Origin: Betaproteobacteria bacterium
Lineage (GTDB): Bacteria; Pseudomonadota; Gammaproteobacteria; Burkholderiales; Ga0077523
Direction of reading: 5' to 3'
Length of the DNA: 64,000 nt
Assembly (NCBI GenBank): GCA_016713305.1
Contig: JADJPK010000031.1
Span: 372,001-436,000 of the forward strand
Part shown: positions 26,092-37,462 of the stretch, piece by piece
Layout: every line of letters starts with the position of its first letter
Numbering within the stretch: the first letter of the stretch is position 1
Program-made: the position numbers and the translations under genes
The notes under the pieces: generated by a model
Database searches by the model: none
Told to the model about the DNA's origin: nothing
Seen by the model: only the letters and a program-made list of their open reading frames with translations

Positions 26092-26949
26092 TTAGGAAGA
26101 GAAGGGTGAATAGAAAGGCACGCCGTAGCTTTCGACGAGTTCCTTGATGCGTCCGCTTGCAAGGAGTTCGTCGATTCCCTCGTTCAGAAAACGAAGAAGA
26201 TTCTTGTCATCCTTGCGGACGGCCCAGGCACCGTTGAAACGAAGCCCTTCGCTGGGCACAAACCCGGAGGCCATCTCGAACTGGGCCTTGGGAAAGTCGA
26301 TCTTTGCGACACCGAGCGCTGTCGACCACATCATTCCGGCTTCGACTTCGCCCTTCGTCAGCCCATCCATCATTCGCCGGTTGTCGAGGTAGAGCTCACG
26401 CGGAATCTCTCGGGTGAACAGCCAGTCATCCATGGGCGTGGACATCGACACCCCCACCTTGATTCCCGCGTTCTTGATTTCATCCAGGGTCTTCAAGCCC
26501 TTGGCCTTACCCTGAGTGACCAGCACGTAGCCCATTCCAATGTATGGCTTCGTGAAAACAAGCTTGTGCATCAGCATGTCGTCGTCGCCGTTGTCAGACA
26601 GGCCGAGGAACACGTCGCATCGCTTTGCCAGAATCGAATTCCGGAAGGCGCGAGACGTTCCGCCCCGTGACGCCGTGTTGATCCAGAACATCTCGATGCG
26701 CATACCGCCACGCTTGGCAATGGCACGGAGAATCTCCACGTCGAATCCGGGCGGGTCGCCGTTCTGCAATGCGTAGGGGTAGTCGTATGGATCGGCACAC
26801 GCCGTGATGAGACCGCGTCCCTTCGAACGGGCCAGTGCGTCGCTGCTCTCCGGATCAGGCTGGACATCGTCCGCTGCGGCTGCCATGGATGCCATGGCAA
26901 GCGCCAGAACGGCCAGCGAAGTCGTGACGAACGAACGAATAGAACTCAA
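26092..26949 (-). CDS. Quinoprotein dehydrogenase-associated substrate-binding protein (MoxJ/XoxJ-like)
   Basis: 285-residue periplasmic protein of the extracellular solute-binding family 3 fold. The start is set at the TTG at 26949, because GAGGAG lies six bases upstream and the product then has a clean signal peptide (residues to AAAADD). The frame upstream has no coding character. Body segments such as RGLITACADPYDYPYALQN match the branch found beside methanol/ethanol quinoproteins. MoxJ/XoxJ homologues are thought to help the dehydrogenase mature or meet its cytochrome rather than serve an ABC importer; no permease is nearby. Sits between the dehydrogenase and the cytochrome c gene, 28 bases before the latter. 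Confidence 0.88.
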   Translation of the reverse strand: MSSIRSFVTTSLAVLALAMASMAAAADDVQPDPESSDALARSKGRGLITACADPYDYPYALQNGDPPGFDVEILRAIAKRGGMRIEMFWINTASRGGTSRAFRNSILAKRCDVFLGLSDNGDDDMLMHKLVFTKPYIGMGYVLVTQGKAKGLKTLDEIKNAGIKVGVSMSTPMDDWLFTREIPRELYLDNRRMMDGLTKGEVEAGMMWSTALGVAKIDFPKAQFEMASGFVPSEGLRFNGAWAVRKDDKNLLRFLNEGIDELLASGRIKELVESYGVPFYSPFSS

Positions 26950-27106
26950 CTTGCACTCCTCAACGATATCGCAGTCGGACTCGCCGCGCGCGCAGAGGAC
27001 CAGGATTGCGTCACTCGGCCATCCGTACGCCCCAAGGTCTCTGCGGCATGTCCTGATGGAACTCAACGCCCGACCGGACCCAAGGTTACGACCAATGAAC
27101 ATCATG

Positions 27107-27143
27107 AAAAAACGGGGGAGGGCAGAACCATCGCCCTCCCCCG
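27107..27143 (-). terminator. Rho-independent terminator after the PQQ dehydrogenase gene
   Basis: Eleven-base stem CGGGGGAGGGC / GCCCTCCCCCG with a nine-base loop (27113-27143). The A-run at 27107-27112 gives a U-tract on the minus strand. It lies between the dehydrogenase stop (27196) and the J-like gene. It would let the dehydrogenase be made in excess over its partners or separate the transcripts. Confidence 0.88.
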
Positions 27144-27195
27144 CCTTGTTGGTACAACCTGATTTCGCTACAGGCAGTGCCCGCAGCTCACGGCA

Positions 27196-28929
27196 TTACT
27201 CGACCGAGAACACCATCAGGCCGCCACCCTTGGACTGCTTCTTGTACCACTCACCGTAGTGGAGGGGCCAGATGCCACCACCACCCGCACCGTAGACGAT
27301 GGCGACGTACTGCTTGCCGCCGGTCGTGTAGGTGGTCGGGTTACCGTACACGCCGGTACCCAGGTTGAACGACCAGAGGTGTTCGCCGGTTTCGTCGTCG
27401 AGGGCATTGAAGAAGCCTTCGGGATCGCCGTAGAACATCAGGCCGCCGCCGGTGGTGAGGATACCGCTCGTGGCGGGGTAGGACTGGGACTTCGACCAGA
27501 CCAGCTTGCCCGTCGCGGCGTCGAACGCCTTGATGTGACCAGCGCCTGCGTTGAAGTTCAGCACCTTGGCACCGAGGTACCATTCGCCGCGCTTCCACTC
27601 CATCTTCTTGGCCTGGAGGTCCATCGCGAAGTCATACACCGGCACGTAGACCATCTTCGTGCGCTTGCTGTACGACATCGGGTGCCACTCCTTGCCACCG
27701 TCCAGCGAAGGCGCGATGTCGGTCGTGAGCTTGTCGTAGACGATGTCCTTCTCGGGCCAGTTGTAGATCGGCTTGCAGTTGTTGGCCGTCGTGATGGGCT
27801 TCGTCCAGTTCACGCGTTGCAGGGCGCTGACCCAGACGCACTTGTGCTCGTTGCCGTACTTGGTCTTGATCGTGTTCTCGCGGTCGATCGCGTACAGGTG
27901 ACCATTACGCGAACCGTGCAGCCACATCTTCTTGCCGCCGAGGTCGACCAGGACCATTTCGTTGACGCCGTCGTAGTCATACGGATCGTTCGGCGTGTAG
28001 TTGAAATAGCTCCTGATCTTGCCCGTGTCGGGGTCGAGGACCAGGTTGCTGTTGGTGAACAGGTTGTCGCCAAGGCGGACGTGACGGTCGAAGTCGGGAC
28101 CGGGGTTGCCGACGGGCCAGAACAGAGTGTTCGTGTCCTTGTCGTAGGAGCCCGTAATCCAGGCAGAACCACCGCCGTACTTCCAGCTTTCGCCGGCCCA
28201 GGTTTCGTTGCCAGGCTCGCCAGGTCCAGGAATGGTGTACGTCTTCCAGACCGGGGCGCCGGTGTCGGCGTCGATCGCTGCAATCCAGCCGCGAACACCA
28301 TACTCGGCACCGGCAGTACCGAAGATGATCTTGTTGCGCAGGGCCATCGGCATGATCGTGAAGGTTTCGGCGTACGTGTAGTCACCGATCTTCTTGTCCC
28401 ACACCACCTTGCCCGTGGTGTTGTCGAGTGCAACGATGTGCGCGTCCAGAGTGGCCAGATAGACCTTGTTCTTGTAGACGGCGACACCGCGGTTCACGAC
28501 GTCACAGCAGAGCTTGGGGAACACGTCGCCCGGAAGTTCACGCTCGTACTTCCAGTTGACCTTGCCCGTTGCGCCATCGACGGACCAGACCTTGCTGTAG
28601 GAGGAGGTCACATACACCGTGCCGTTGACCACCACGGCCTGGCTGTCTTGACCATCGAGAACGCCGAAGGACAGGTTCCACGCAGCCTTCAGGTTCTTGA
28701 TGTTGCCCTTGTTGACGCTGGCGAGCGGGCTGTAACGGGTCGTCTGGTAGTCACGACCGTACAGCAGCCAGTTGCTCGCGTCCTTGTCCGCGTTCAACAG
28801 CATGTCGTCCGTGACGTAGTTGGGGTACAGCTTGGCTTCTGCCGAGTCCAGACCCTGGGCAAACGCGCCGGTCGACGCGACTGCCAGGGCGGCCAGAACG
28901 GCTGCGCCCTTAACGTGCATATGCTTCAT
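27196..28929 (-). CDS. Lanthanide-type PQQ-dependent alcohol dehydrogenase (XoxF / ExaF-PedH-like)
   Basis: 577-residue periplasmic quinoprotein alcohol dehydrogenase with an eight-bladed propeller. The start at 28929 has GGGAGGT upstream and gives a signal peptide ending GAFAQG. The vicinal Cys141-Cys142 disulfide (KLCCDVV), metal ligand Glu209 in GAEYGVRG, Asn near 275 in GNPGP, and catalytic Asp318 are visible. Asp320 two residues on (DYD) is the extra acid that marks lanthanide-using enzymes; the Ca enzyme MxaF has Ala there. The short loop PGPGEPGNETW resembles ethanol-type enzymes more than classical MxaF/XoxF1. It oxidises an alcohol, with electrons going to the neighbouring cytochrome c. 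Substrate and clade are uncertain. Confidence 0.92.
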   Translation of the reverse strand: MKHMHVKGAAVLAALAVASTGAFAQGLDSAEAKLYPNYVTDDMLLNADKDASNWLLYGRDYQTTRYSPLASVNKGNIKNLKAAWNLSFGVLDGQDSQAVVVNGTVYVTSSYSKVWSVDGATGKVNWKYERELPGDVFPKLCCDVVNRGVAVYKNKVYLATLDAHIVALDNTTGKVVWDKKIGDYTYAETFTIMPMALRNKIIFGTAGAEYGVRGWIAAIDADTGAPVWKTYTIPGPGEPGNETWAGESWKYGGGSAWITGSYDKDTNTLFWPVGNPGPDFDRHVRLGDNLFTNSNLVLDPDTGKIRSYFNYTPNDPYDYDGVNEMVLVDLGGKKMWLHGSRNGHLYAIDRENTIKTKYGNEHKCVWVSALQRVNWTKPITTANNCKPIYNWPEKDIVYDKLTTDIAPSLDGGKEWHPMSYSKRTKMVYVPVYDFAMDLQAKKMEWKRGEWYLGAKVLNFNAGAGHIKAFDAATGKLVWSKSQSYPATSGILTTGGGLMFYGDPEGFFNALDDETGEHLWSFNLGTGVYGNPTTYTTGGKQYVAIVYGAGGGGIWPLHYGEWYKKQSKGGGLMVFSVE

Positions 28930-29182
28930 GAAGTACCTCCCGAGTACGCCTGTCCGTCCTATTTTTGTCGGGACTTGAGGCATTGGTAAAAGCAAGACTT
29001 CGAGAACCACCGAGTTGTCGAAGAACACCGGCACTTGGCACAGTTCGGCGTCGCGCGAGACGTGAAGTGAACGGTACCCCCTTGTCAACACTGGGCAGCC
29101 CCCGACAGAGCGCCTTGTCCAAGCGGGGGGGCGGCAGCCAAGCGGCGGGACCGCAGGAGCGACACCGCAGCGAGGCGCAGTG

Positions 29183-30385
29183 TCAGAGCAGATTGATCGC
29201 CAGGATCGAGGCGTCGTCCTGAGCCGCGTTCGAACCAACGTGAGCGTGGAGCGCGGCCATGACGGCATCCACCGCGCGGCCTCCCCTGGACGATTCGAGA
29301 CTGTCGCGAAGCAGGTCCATGCCGAAAGGCTCGCCAGCACCGTTCATCGCTTCGATGACCCCATCGGAGTACAGAACCAGCACTTCGCCGGGGTGCCATT
29401 GAGTATCGGAACAGTCGTCCTCGAACTGGTCGTCAGGAAGGATCCCCAGCGCCACATGACTGGAACTCAGTTCCGCCCGGATAGACCGGGAAGGGCTCTG
29501 GAGGAAGGCGGGAGGCATGCCTCCATTCCAGTACTCGAGTTGCCGCGAACGCTCGTCCAGCACGACCAGTGTTGCCGCAAAATAACGTCCGACGGGTAAC
29601 TGCTCGCGAAGGCGCACGTTCATTTCCCGGACGAGCTCCGCCAATGGAAGCCCCTTGCGCACCATTCCATAGAACACTTGCAGGGCGGGAATGAGACTGA
29701 CAGACGCGGCCAAGCCATGTCCGGTCGCATCTCCCAATACTGTATACAGGCGTCCGTCAGGGCTGCGGGCCGCCGCGACCACATCGCCGCTGAAACGGGC
29801 GGACGGGAGCATCTGCCACCGCAACGACGGCTCGTTCAGGCCTTCCCGCTGGACGATGTTCTGAATCAGGAGGCGGCGAGCTCATGCTCGTAGGCTTGCT
29901 CGTCCTGCAGTTGCCGCAGCGCGCTCGCCTGGGTCACCAATTCCCGCTGCATGGTGATGATGCGCTGGAACGACGTGATCTTCGCGTTCAACACTCCCAG
30001 ATGGACGGGCTTCGTCAGGTAGTCGTCCGCCCCGCGTGGAGAGGCCGCGAACGACGTCATTGGCGCCGTCGAGGGAGGACATCAATATGATAGGGAACCA
30101 GTTTCCGGCTGCTTCCGCCCGAAACCGCCGGGTAATCTCGATGCCGTCCGGCTCCGGCATCACGACATCCATCAGCACGAGGTCGGGGCGGGCAGCGCGT
30201 ACGATGCGCAGCGCCGACTCGCCGTCTTCCGCCGCAACGACCCTGTGCCCCTGGGACGAGAGGAAACCGCGAATCGACATGACGATGGACGGCGAGTCGT
30301 CCACCACCAGGATGGTCAGTCCACCGGGAGGCGCGGCCGGGCCGGCCTGACCGTCCGCAGCCAGGGAAATCACTGCCGAGCACAT
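29183..30385 (-). pseudogene. Response regulator with PP2C/SpoIIE phosphatase domain, two frameshifts
   Basis: About 400 codons in three frames. The N-terminal receiver domain has Asp29/30 and phospho-acceptor Asp73 (VLMDVVMPEPDG); its Lys is in DDYLTKPVHLG. A coiled linker and then an RsbU/SpoIIE-type phosphatase follow (ARFSGDVVAAARS, GDATGHGLAAS, LVLYSDGVIEA, QDDASILAI). The receiver frame shifts near 30040 (one extra base) and again at about 29872 (one base missing in a C-run just before LIQNIVQREG). Together they restore net frame, so indel errors are likely. If intact, it would dephosphorylate a STAS antagonist under control of receiver phosphorylation. It is 26 bases after the other regulator. 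Confidence 0.85.
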
Positions 30386-30411
30386 TTTACGGTGATGGGC
30401 GTGTGGCGGGG

Positions 30412-31323
30412 TCAGCGTGCGAGGGGGACCGAGAACCGCACTTCGCTGCCCGAGCCGAGATACTCGATGTCCGCGAAGCACAGTTGACGCGCGAGCGCGA
30501 TGCCCCGGCCGTTGGGTTCGAAGGCTCGGGCCGGGTCGAACTGCTCGAATGCCTTCCAGTCGAAGCCGGGACCCGCATCCTTCAGGTGGAACCGGATCGC
30601 CTGGTCATCCCGCCACATGCGCACCTCGGCCCACTTGCCTGTGTTTTCCGGGAGTTCGGTACGACGCCTCACCTCCTCTTCCCAGATGCCCTGGTGCAGC
30701 AGCCGCGCCTTTTCCTTGGTGGAAATTCCCAGATTCCCGTGTTCGACGGCATTGACCAGCAGTTCCAACAGACCAAGTCCGACATTGGTGGGATCCGGAC
30801 ACCGATTGGCGAGGGATTGGGCCAGGGCCCTGGCATCCTCCAGCGTCCGGAACCGGAACGTCCCTTCCGTCATCAACGCAAGGATCTGCCCCTCCTGCCG
30901 GGCCTCGCGCGCGAGATCCTTCCAGCCGGCCCGGTCGGTGAGCGCAGCGCGGACGATCGTGGCCAGGACTTCGCCGTCGAAGGGCTTGGTCAGATAATAG
31001 TAGGCACCGTTCTGGATGCCCTCCATCACCTGCTCCTTCGATGCTGCGGCCGTCTGCATGATGACCGGCACCTGGCGGAAGCGTGCCTCCTGCTTCACCA
31101 GCTTGAGCAGCGTCAACCCGTCCATCCGGGGCATCATGCGGTCCAGGATGAGGGCGTCGTATTCGTCCTCGTCCGCCTTCTGCAGCAGGTCCCACGCCTC
31201 CTGACCGTCGTTCGCCGTCACAAGCTCATATCCCGCACCGTCCAGATGCTCGGCGATGATCTCGAGATTGAAAGGCTCGTCGTCCACGACAAGCAGCTTC
31301 GCAAGTTTCGGCATCATGTCCAT
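30412..31323 (-). CDS. Response regulator with anti-sigma-type HATPase output domain
   Basis: 303-residue cytosolic protein. The receiver domain has the acidic pair Asp14/Asp15, phospho-acceptor Asp61 (LILDRMMPRMDG) and Lys113 (YLTKPFDG). The C-terminal half is an RsbW/SpoIIAB-type ATPase: N-box ELLVNAVEHGNLG (Glu187, Asn191, His195), then DAGPGFDW and GRGIALARQ. There is no DNA-binding domain. Such ATPases bind or phosphorylate a STAS protein or an anti-sigma partner. The ATG at 31323 has GGAGGG upstream. Followed by the REC-phosphatase gene, giving the two opposing enzymes of a partner switch side by side. Confidence 0.88.
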   Translation of the reverse strand: MDMMPKLAKLLVVDDEPFNLEIIAEHLDGAGYELVTANDGQEAWDLLQKADEDEYDALILDRMMPRMDGLTLLKLVKQEARFRQVPVIMQTAAASKEQVMEGIQNGAYYYLTKPFDGEVLATIVRAALTDRAGWKDLAREARQEGQILALMTEGTFRFRTLEDARALAQSLANRCPDPTNVGLGLLELLVNAVEHGNLGISTKEKARLLHQGIWEEEVRRRTELPENTGKWAEVRMWRDDQAIRFHLKDAGPGFDWKAFEQFDPARAFEPNGRGIALARQLCFADIEYLGSGSEVRFSVPLAR

Positions 31324-31806
31324 TCCCTCCAAGTTTCCGGGTGACCGGCCCCGTGACGCCATTGCACATAGGAACCGGATCTCGATTCGTCGGACTTCGT
31401 CCGCCCACACAGTCCTGCCTCACGACGCCGTGTCACCCTGGACGCCAGTCCTTCGAACGCGGCAAACGACACTTCGACCGTTCTTCCTGCCCGTCCGCCC
31501 GGAACCGGTGCGCCGGTCACACTGGCCGGAAGCAGAGAGCTCCGCCTCTCCCGCGCTCAACTTTATGACATTCGGGCGTCCCGGAGGAATGACTTGAGTC
31601 AATTCACCGGATACGCACTGCCTGTCACTGCGGAGTCTGCAAGCCGTTGGCACGCAAGTCACTGAATTCGGTTCACCTTCCCCGAAAGAAGGGCCATGAG
31701 ACTCAACCGTTTCCTGCACACACGAGATCTGTTTTCGACAGTACGCAGGATAGATTTAGGGGTGATTTCGCACCGCGGCAGTGCAGAGCCGGACGATTCA
31801 AGCCGA
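31324..31806. other. Intergenic region between kinase and regulator genes
   Basis: 483 bases without a convincing gene. Short open frames here are Arg/Ser-rich and lack Shine-Dalgarno sites. It probably holds the leader and promoter of the response regulator gene, but I see no clear -35/-10 pair or hairpin. Confidence 0.5.
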
Positions 31807-34800
31807 TCAGGCCACCTCCCGCGCCGGGAGATCCTCCTCCGGGTCAGACGGCGTGCCGTCGCGAGGGATCTGCAGAATGAAACTGGCTCCGCCCTCCTCG
31901 TTGTTCTGCGCCCAGATCCGGCCCCGGTGATGGGTCGAGATCTCCCGGCAGATGGCAAGACCCAGCCCCGTTCCGCCTGCACCGCTCTTGGTCTTGCTGC
32001 TCTGCACGAACTTGTCGAATACGGCATCCAGCTCATCCTCGGGTATGCCGATGCCCTGATCCTTGACGGCGATCTCGACGACCGTCTCCTCCGCCGTACG
32101 GTTGGCCAGATCCACGCTGATCTCGACCCGTCCACCCGAGGGTGTGAACTTGACGGCATTGGACAAGAGGTTGCGCAGAACCTGGCCGATCCGCACGGGA
32201 TCGCACCATGCGCACAGCGGTGGCCCGGGTACGACGGTCACCGTGACCCCTTTTTCTCTGGCGACAGCGGCCAGTTCGGAGACGACGAGATCCGCAATGT
32301 CCCGCACGGGCGCGAGGCCGAACTCGTAACGCATCTTTCCCGCTTCGAGCTTGGACAGGTCCAGAAGGTCGTTCAAGAGGGCAAGCAGTCTCTGTCCGCT
32401 CGAGTGAATCCGGCCAAGATACTGCTCTATCTTCGGAAGGGACACCTGCGGCGCGACGATCCGCTCGCCGCCCAGTTTCGAGAACGACAGAATGGCATGC
32501 ATGGGCGTGCGAAGCTCGTGCGACATGTTCGCGAGGAATTCGGATTTCGCCTGGTTGGCCGCCTCCGCGGCCTCCTTTGCCTTGAGGAGTTCGGACGTCC
32601 TGCTGCGCACCAGTTCCTCCAACTCGTCGCGATGCCGCCGCAATGCTTCCTGAGCCTGTCTGAACTCCGTCACGTCGATGTGTCCGCCCACCATTCGCAG
32701 CGGCCCGCCACCATCGTCGCGCTGGACCTGGGCACGGGACTGGATGCTCCTCCACGAACCGTCGCGATGCCTCATGCGGAACTCCATCTCCATCCGAGGT
32801 GCATCCGATTCGATGGCCCGCTGCACTACGGCAAGGCAACGCTCTTCGTCGTCAGGATGCAAGAGCCGCCGCCAGGTGCCGAAACTCTCCTCCAACTCGT
32901 CCGGCGCATATCCCAGCTGTGCCTTGTAGTGCGGCGAGAAGCGGACTTCGGACGTTCGCATATCCCAGGTCCACATGCCCATGTTGGACGCCCAGAGCGT
33001 CGCGCGCAGAGTGGCCTCGCTCTCGCGCAGGTCCCGCTCTGCACGTGCACGTTCGGCTTCGATGGCGGCATTGAGATGCGCGAGCGCCAGAGCTTCTCCG
33101 ACTTCGTGCAGCGTCTGCCTCTCATGAGCGCTCCAGGCATGCACATCGGACAACGACAGGGACAGCACACCCCAAAGGACGGACTGGGACGCGGCGCGGA
33201 TCGGCGTCGAGAAACGCCTCATGCCCAGTTCCCGGGCGACGGCGCGGAATTCATCGAACCTGGGGTCGGCGCGAACATCCTCCACGAGGATCGCCTCGCC
33301 CGCGCAGCGATCGCAGGTATTCGGGATGGGAGGGCAGGTCGAGCCGCGCCATCGGCAGTTCGAGTTCCGCCCCGTTCCGGCGAATGCTTCGAAGTTCGAG
33401 ATGGCGATCGTCCCGGCAATCCCAGTAGGAGACGTCCATGCCCGGCAACGCGCGCGAAAGTGCCGCCACTGCATAGGAAAGCGTGTCGGCCAACGCCGTT
33501 CCACGGGAAATCTGGCCGGCGATGCCATTCAACACCTCCAGCCGTGAACGGCTGTCGATCAGCGCCCTCTCCGCATTCTTCCGTTCGGTGATGTCCACGA
33601 TCGCCGCGACGATGTAGCGAGCCCCATGGATCGGCGCGGTAGCGAGCTTCGTGCGGTGGAACCACCGCCGTTCACCCGTGGGAAGAGGAATGGAGGTTTC
33701 GTCCACCACCACCCGGCCCGTGTCGAAGAGGATCTCGTCCTCGCGCCAGAACCCTTCGGCCGTCTGCAAGTCGTACATCTCGTAGTCGGTGCGTCCGATG
33801 AATGCCGTCTTCGGGACGCCGTAAGCCTGCGCCGCAGCATCGTTCACGAGCACCCAGCGGTGCATTTCATCCTTCACGAACAAGGGCACCGCGAAGGCAT
33901 TGATGACGGCGTCGAGGAACTGGCCGCTTCGCTCGACTTCGGCCTGACTCTTCTTCCACTCCGTGATGTCGGTGGACGTGCACACGAGGTATCGGCTGCC
34001 GTCGGGCATCCGCACCGCCACCTTGGATTTGAGCTGCCAGGGGGCGGACGAACTCGCGTCCAGCGCCTGCTGGATGAACGTGAGAGGCACCTCCGACGCC
34101 CACGCCGCCGCATCCTCGCGGTCAATGGGCGCGGCAACCTCATCCCCGTAGATCTCGGCATTGGTGTGGCCCATCACCTGCTCACGACTTCTCGCAGCCA
34201 TGGAAAGGAATGCGTCGTTGGCGACGATGAAGCGGCCGGCTTCGTTCTTGACGAAGAGCGCCTGGGGCACGGAACTGACGATGCCGTCGAGGAAGGCCTT
34301 TCCTTGACGCAACGCGCTCTCCGCCTCTTCGCGCTCCTTTCGGGTTGCGTCGTACTCCAGCGCCACGGCCAGCGCATCGGCGACTTCCGTGATCGTCTGG
34401 ACGTTGTCCGACTCCCAGTCGACCGGCGCCACACTGTCCACCGACAGCAACGCCTGGAGCTTCCCCTGCCTGCGTATGGGCACGTCGATCACGGCGCGGA
34501 TGCCCTCGGACCGGATTCTGTTCCGGAAGGCCGGCCACCTTCCGGGCTTCTGCGAATCTTCGATGAGGACGAGTTCTCCGCGGCAGAGCGCCTCCAGGTA
34601 CTCCGGGTACTGCCGCAGGTCCGCGTCGAGGGGAGGCCCGGACATCCGTCGATCCCTTCCCTTTTCGACGATGCCGGTTTGCCGGAAGTGCTCGTCCACC
34701 ACGGAATAGACGGCCCGCAGGCCGGGCAGCAGCCGGGCGAGGGAATCGACCGCGTACTGGGTCAGGTAGTCGCGCTGCGCGCCGGCGATGATCGCCGTGG

Positions 34801-37432
34801 ACAACTCGTTCAGAACCTCCAATCGGCGGCGTGCTGTCAGAGACTGGTTCTCAGCCAGCTTCCGCTCGGTGATGTCCGTGCTCACGCCGACGACGTATCT
34901 TTCGTCCGGACCGAAGGTCACGAGCGCCTTGGACTTCACGAACCAGTGCCGCCCGCCTCCGGGGCGAACCATGTCGCGCTCGAACAGCAGATCGCGTCCC
35001 GACTCGAAGACCTCGCGATCCTCTTCGCGGTTGTTCCGTGCCGTCGCCGATTCGAAGAGTTCGTCGTCGGTGTGACCGACCACCTCCCCCTTCGTCCGGC
35101 CCAGCCAGTCTGCGCACGCATCGTTGACGAGCACCCACCTGCCGTCTTCAGCTTTGACGAATACATTGTGGGGAAGTGCGTTCACGATGGCATCGAGGAA
35201 CTGCTGCTGCGCTCGGCGCGCTCCTGCGCCGCCTTCAGTTCGTCGATTGGCGTGAGTGTCCCGACCACGTATCGCTCACCGCTTGCCGCCGTGACGAGCG
35301 CCTTGCGCACCATGGCCCAAGGCCGGACTCCCTTGACTGTTCGAGCGCGGATCTCTCGCGAGATCGCCTCTCCGGTGGCGAAGACCTCCTCGTCTTCGTC
35401 GTAAGCTTCCCTGGCCCAATCCTCCGGCATGTAGTCTTCGTCGCGCGCGCCGAGCATCTCCTCCCGGGACAGGCGGAACCACTCGCAGCCTGCATCATTG
35501 ATACGCACGAGGCGATGATCCCTGTCCTTGACGAAGAGCGGATGAGGAACCGCATTGGTGACGGCGTCCAGGAATCGTCTGTTCGTCTCGGCTTCCCGAA
35601 ATGCGTCGTCACGTTCTGCCCTCGCCTTCGCACCTTCGAGATGCGCACCGAGCGCCACGGCCGCGTCGGTCACGCACCCCGTTTCGTGTTCGCTCCAGGA
35701 GCGCGGCTCGCCATCGCACACCCAGAGGAAGCCGTAGAGCCTGGACGACGCGCGCACCGGAACGGCAATGAAGGCCCTCGCCCCCAAGGTCCGGAGGAAC
35801 GCCCGGGTGCTCTCCCCCGCAGGATCGGCCTCGACGTCGATATCGGTTGCCGTCATACAGGAACCGGACCGGAACCGATCCAGCACATCCGACACGTCGA
35901 CGGCAAGGCCGGGAGCTTCTCCCGGGGCGAGTCCCGCAGTGCCGCCGCCTGTCTCGCAGACCACCCGGGCCAGACCGTTGCCCTCCAGTCGGGAATAGAT
36001 CACGCGGGTGGCAGGCATGACCGCGTGGAGTCGGCGAACGCATAGCTGCTTCATGGCCACGTCCCCCAGCCCTTCGAGCGCGGCACGGGCAAGGACGTGG
36101 GCGAGTTCGAGCCGCGAACGCGCGGCTTCGATCTCCGCAAGTTCGTTCTGGCGCCGGGTGATGTCCATCATCACCGTGATGACATAAGACGAGCCGTCTG
36201 GCCGGCGAAGAACGCTTTTTTCCGCCGCGACGTGCATGGTTCCGGTGTCGGGGAGCCGGTAGCTGGCCTCATAGCGCATCGTCTGGCCCGTCGACAGCAC
36301 CGATCGGTCCCTCGCCTGGATCACCGCCGATTCCTCGTCGGGAAAGAAGTCGTTGTCGGTCTTGCCGATCACTTCTTCCAGGCGCAGACCCATCCACTCC
36401 AGAAGAGAGCGGTTCGCATAGACGAACCGCAGGTGTTCGTCCTTGACGTTGATCGGCGTGGGAACCGCATCGAACAGGTCGGCAAATTCCGACCCTGGTG
36501 GCTGCGCCGATGGGGAGGGGCGAAGCACGCCGACCGCGCAACGTCCATCCCCGGAGCCCAAAGAGCCCGAAGAAGACTGCGGCTGCACCAAGCGCATTCT
36601 TGTATGGTGACAAGACACCGGAAGAGACGAACCGATCCTCGATCCGGAGGACCGCGCCGCCTCCTGCCACCGGAATGGTCGTGACCGAAGGGCTGGAAGC
36701 ATCTTCGGAACCGGTGTTGTCCCCCTCATGCCTCCCCTGGTCCGTCGATGGGATGAAGGACACAGCCACGTTCGGAACACTCGCAGCACTCTGCCGCGGG
36801 GCCGCATCGACGTCGATCGCAGCCATGACGACGCCTCCCCCGGCCAGTGCTTGTCCGGAGGGCAAGGAGGCCACCGGCGCCGCGGTCAGAGCGAGCCGGG
36901 AGACAGTGCTTCCTTGAGAACCTTCGAGTACACCCAGAAAGGAGCCGGATACCGCCCCCCTTTCCCGGCTGTCCGGGCCCACCCGTGCATGTTCGATCCG
37001 TGAAAGGGTCGCGGCCGGAAGAACCGTGGTGCGAATCGATCCATCCAGACCGCGCACTTCCACGCGCAGCCCGCTTCTTTCATGGGCTCGTTCCGCTGAC
37101 CGCGGAAGGAACGCGAGTCCGATCCACACTTCGCCCGACAGGGGCAGATGCCCCTTGGCGCGCATGTATCGATGCAGGGTCTCTGCGTCCGGCAGCGGGT
37201 CTGCCGACAGGCCGACGGCCGCTTCGGCGGCGAGAATCCTCGCTTCGGCAACGTGGTACTCGAACCCCTGCGCCACCGTGAGCGCGCGCTCCTGCAGGCG
37301 TTGCGGCGGTCCCGGCGTTCGGTCATAGTGAGCGAGTCCCCACGATCCTGCGAAAAACAAGGCGGCAACCGTGAGGGCGATCCAGACGTGGGATGTACGT
37401 CTCGTTCGGCCGTCCGCGGCAGGAGGCGTCAT
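31807..37432 (-). pseudogene. Giant multi-PAS/GAF sensor histidine kinase (kinase 1), three frameshifts
   Basis: About 1,875 codons over four frames. The N-terminus has a transmembrane helix, a periplasmic CHASE-like domain of about 250 residues and a second helix. Then come PAS, GAF, PAS, PAS, GAF, PAS, PAS, GAF and PAS segments, a HisKA domain with SHELRTPMHAILSFSKLG, and HATPase with NLLSNAVKF, DQGIGIP and GGTGLGLAIC. Breaks lie near 36510 (one extra base), 35208 (one missing) and 33305 (one extra). Each time the domain continues smoothly in the next frame. The ATG at 37432 is tentative; it leaves 30 bases to the divergent DUF192 start. The signal sensed is unknown. Confidence 0.85.
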
Positions 37433-37462
37433 CTGGGGATAGGACAAGGAAAGGAAGACGGC

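Noticed and set aside
27259..28989. A 576-codon rightward open frame over the PQQ dehydrogenase
   Set aside because: Antisense shadow of a clearly conserved quinoprotein gene.
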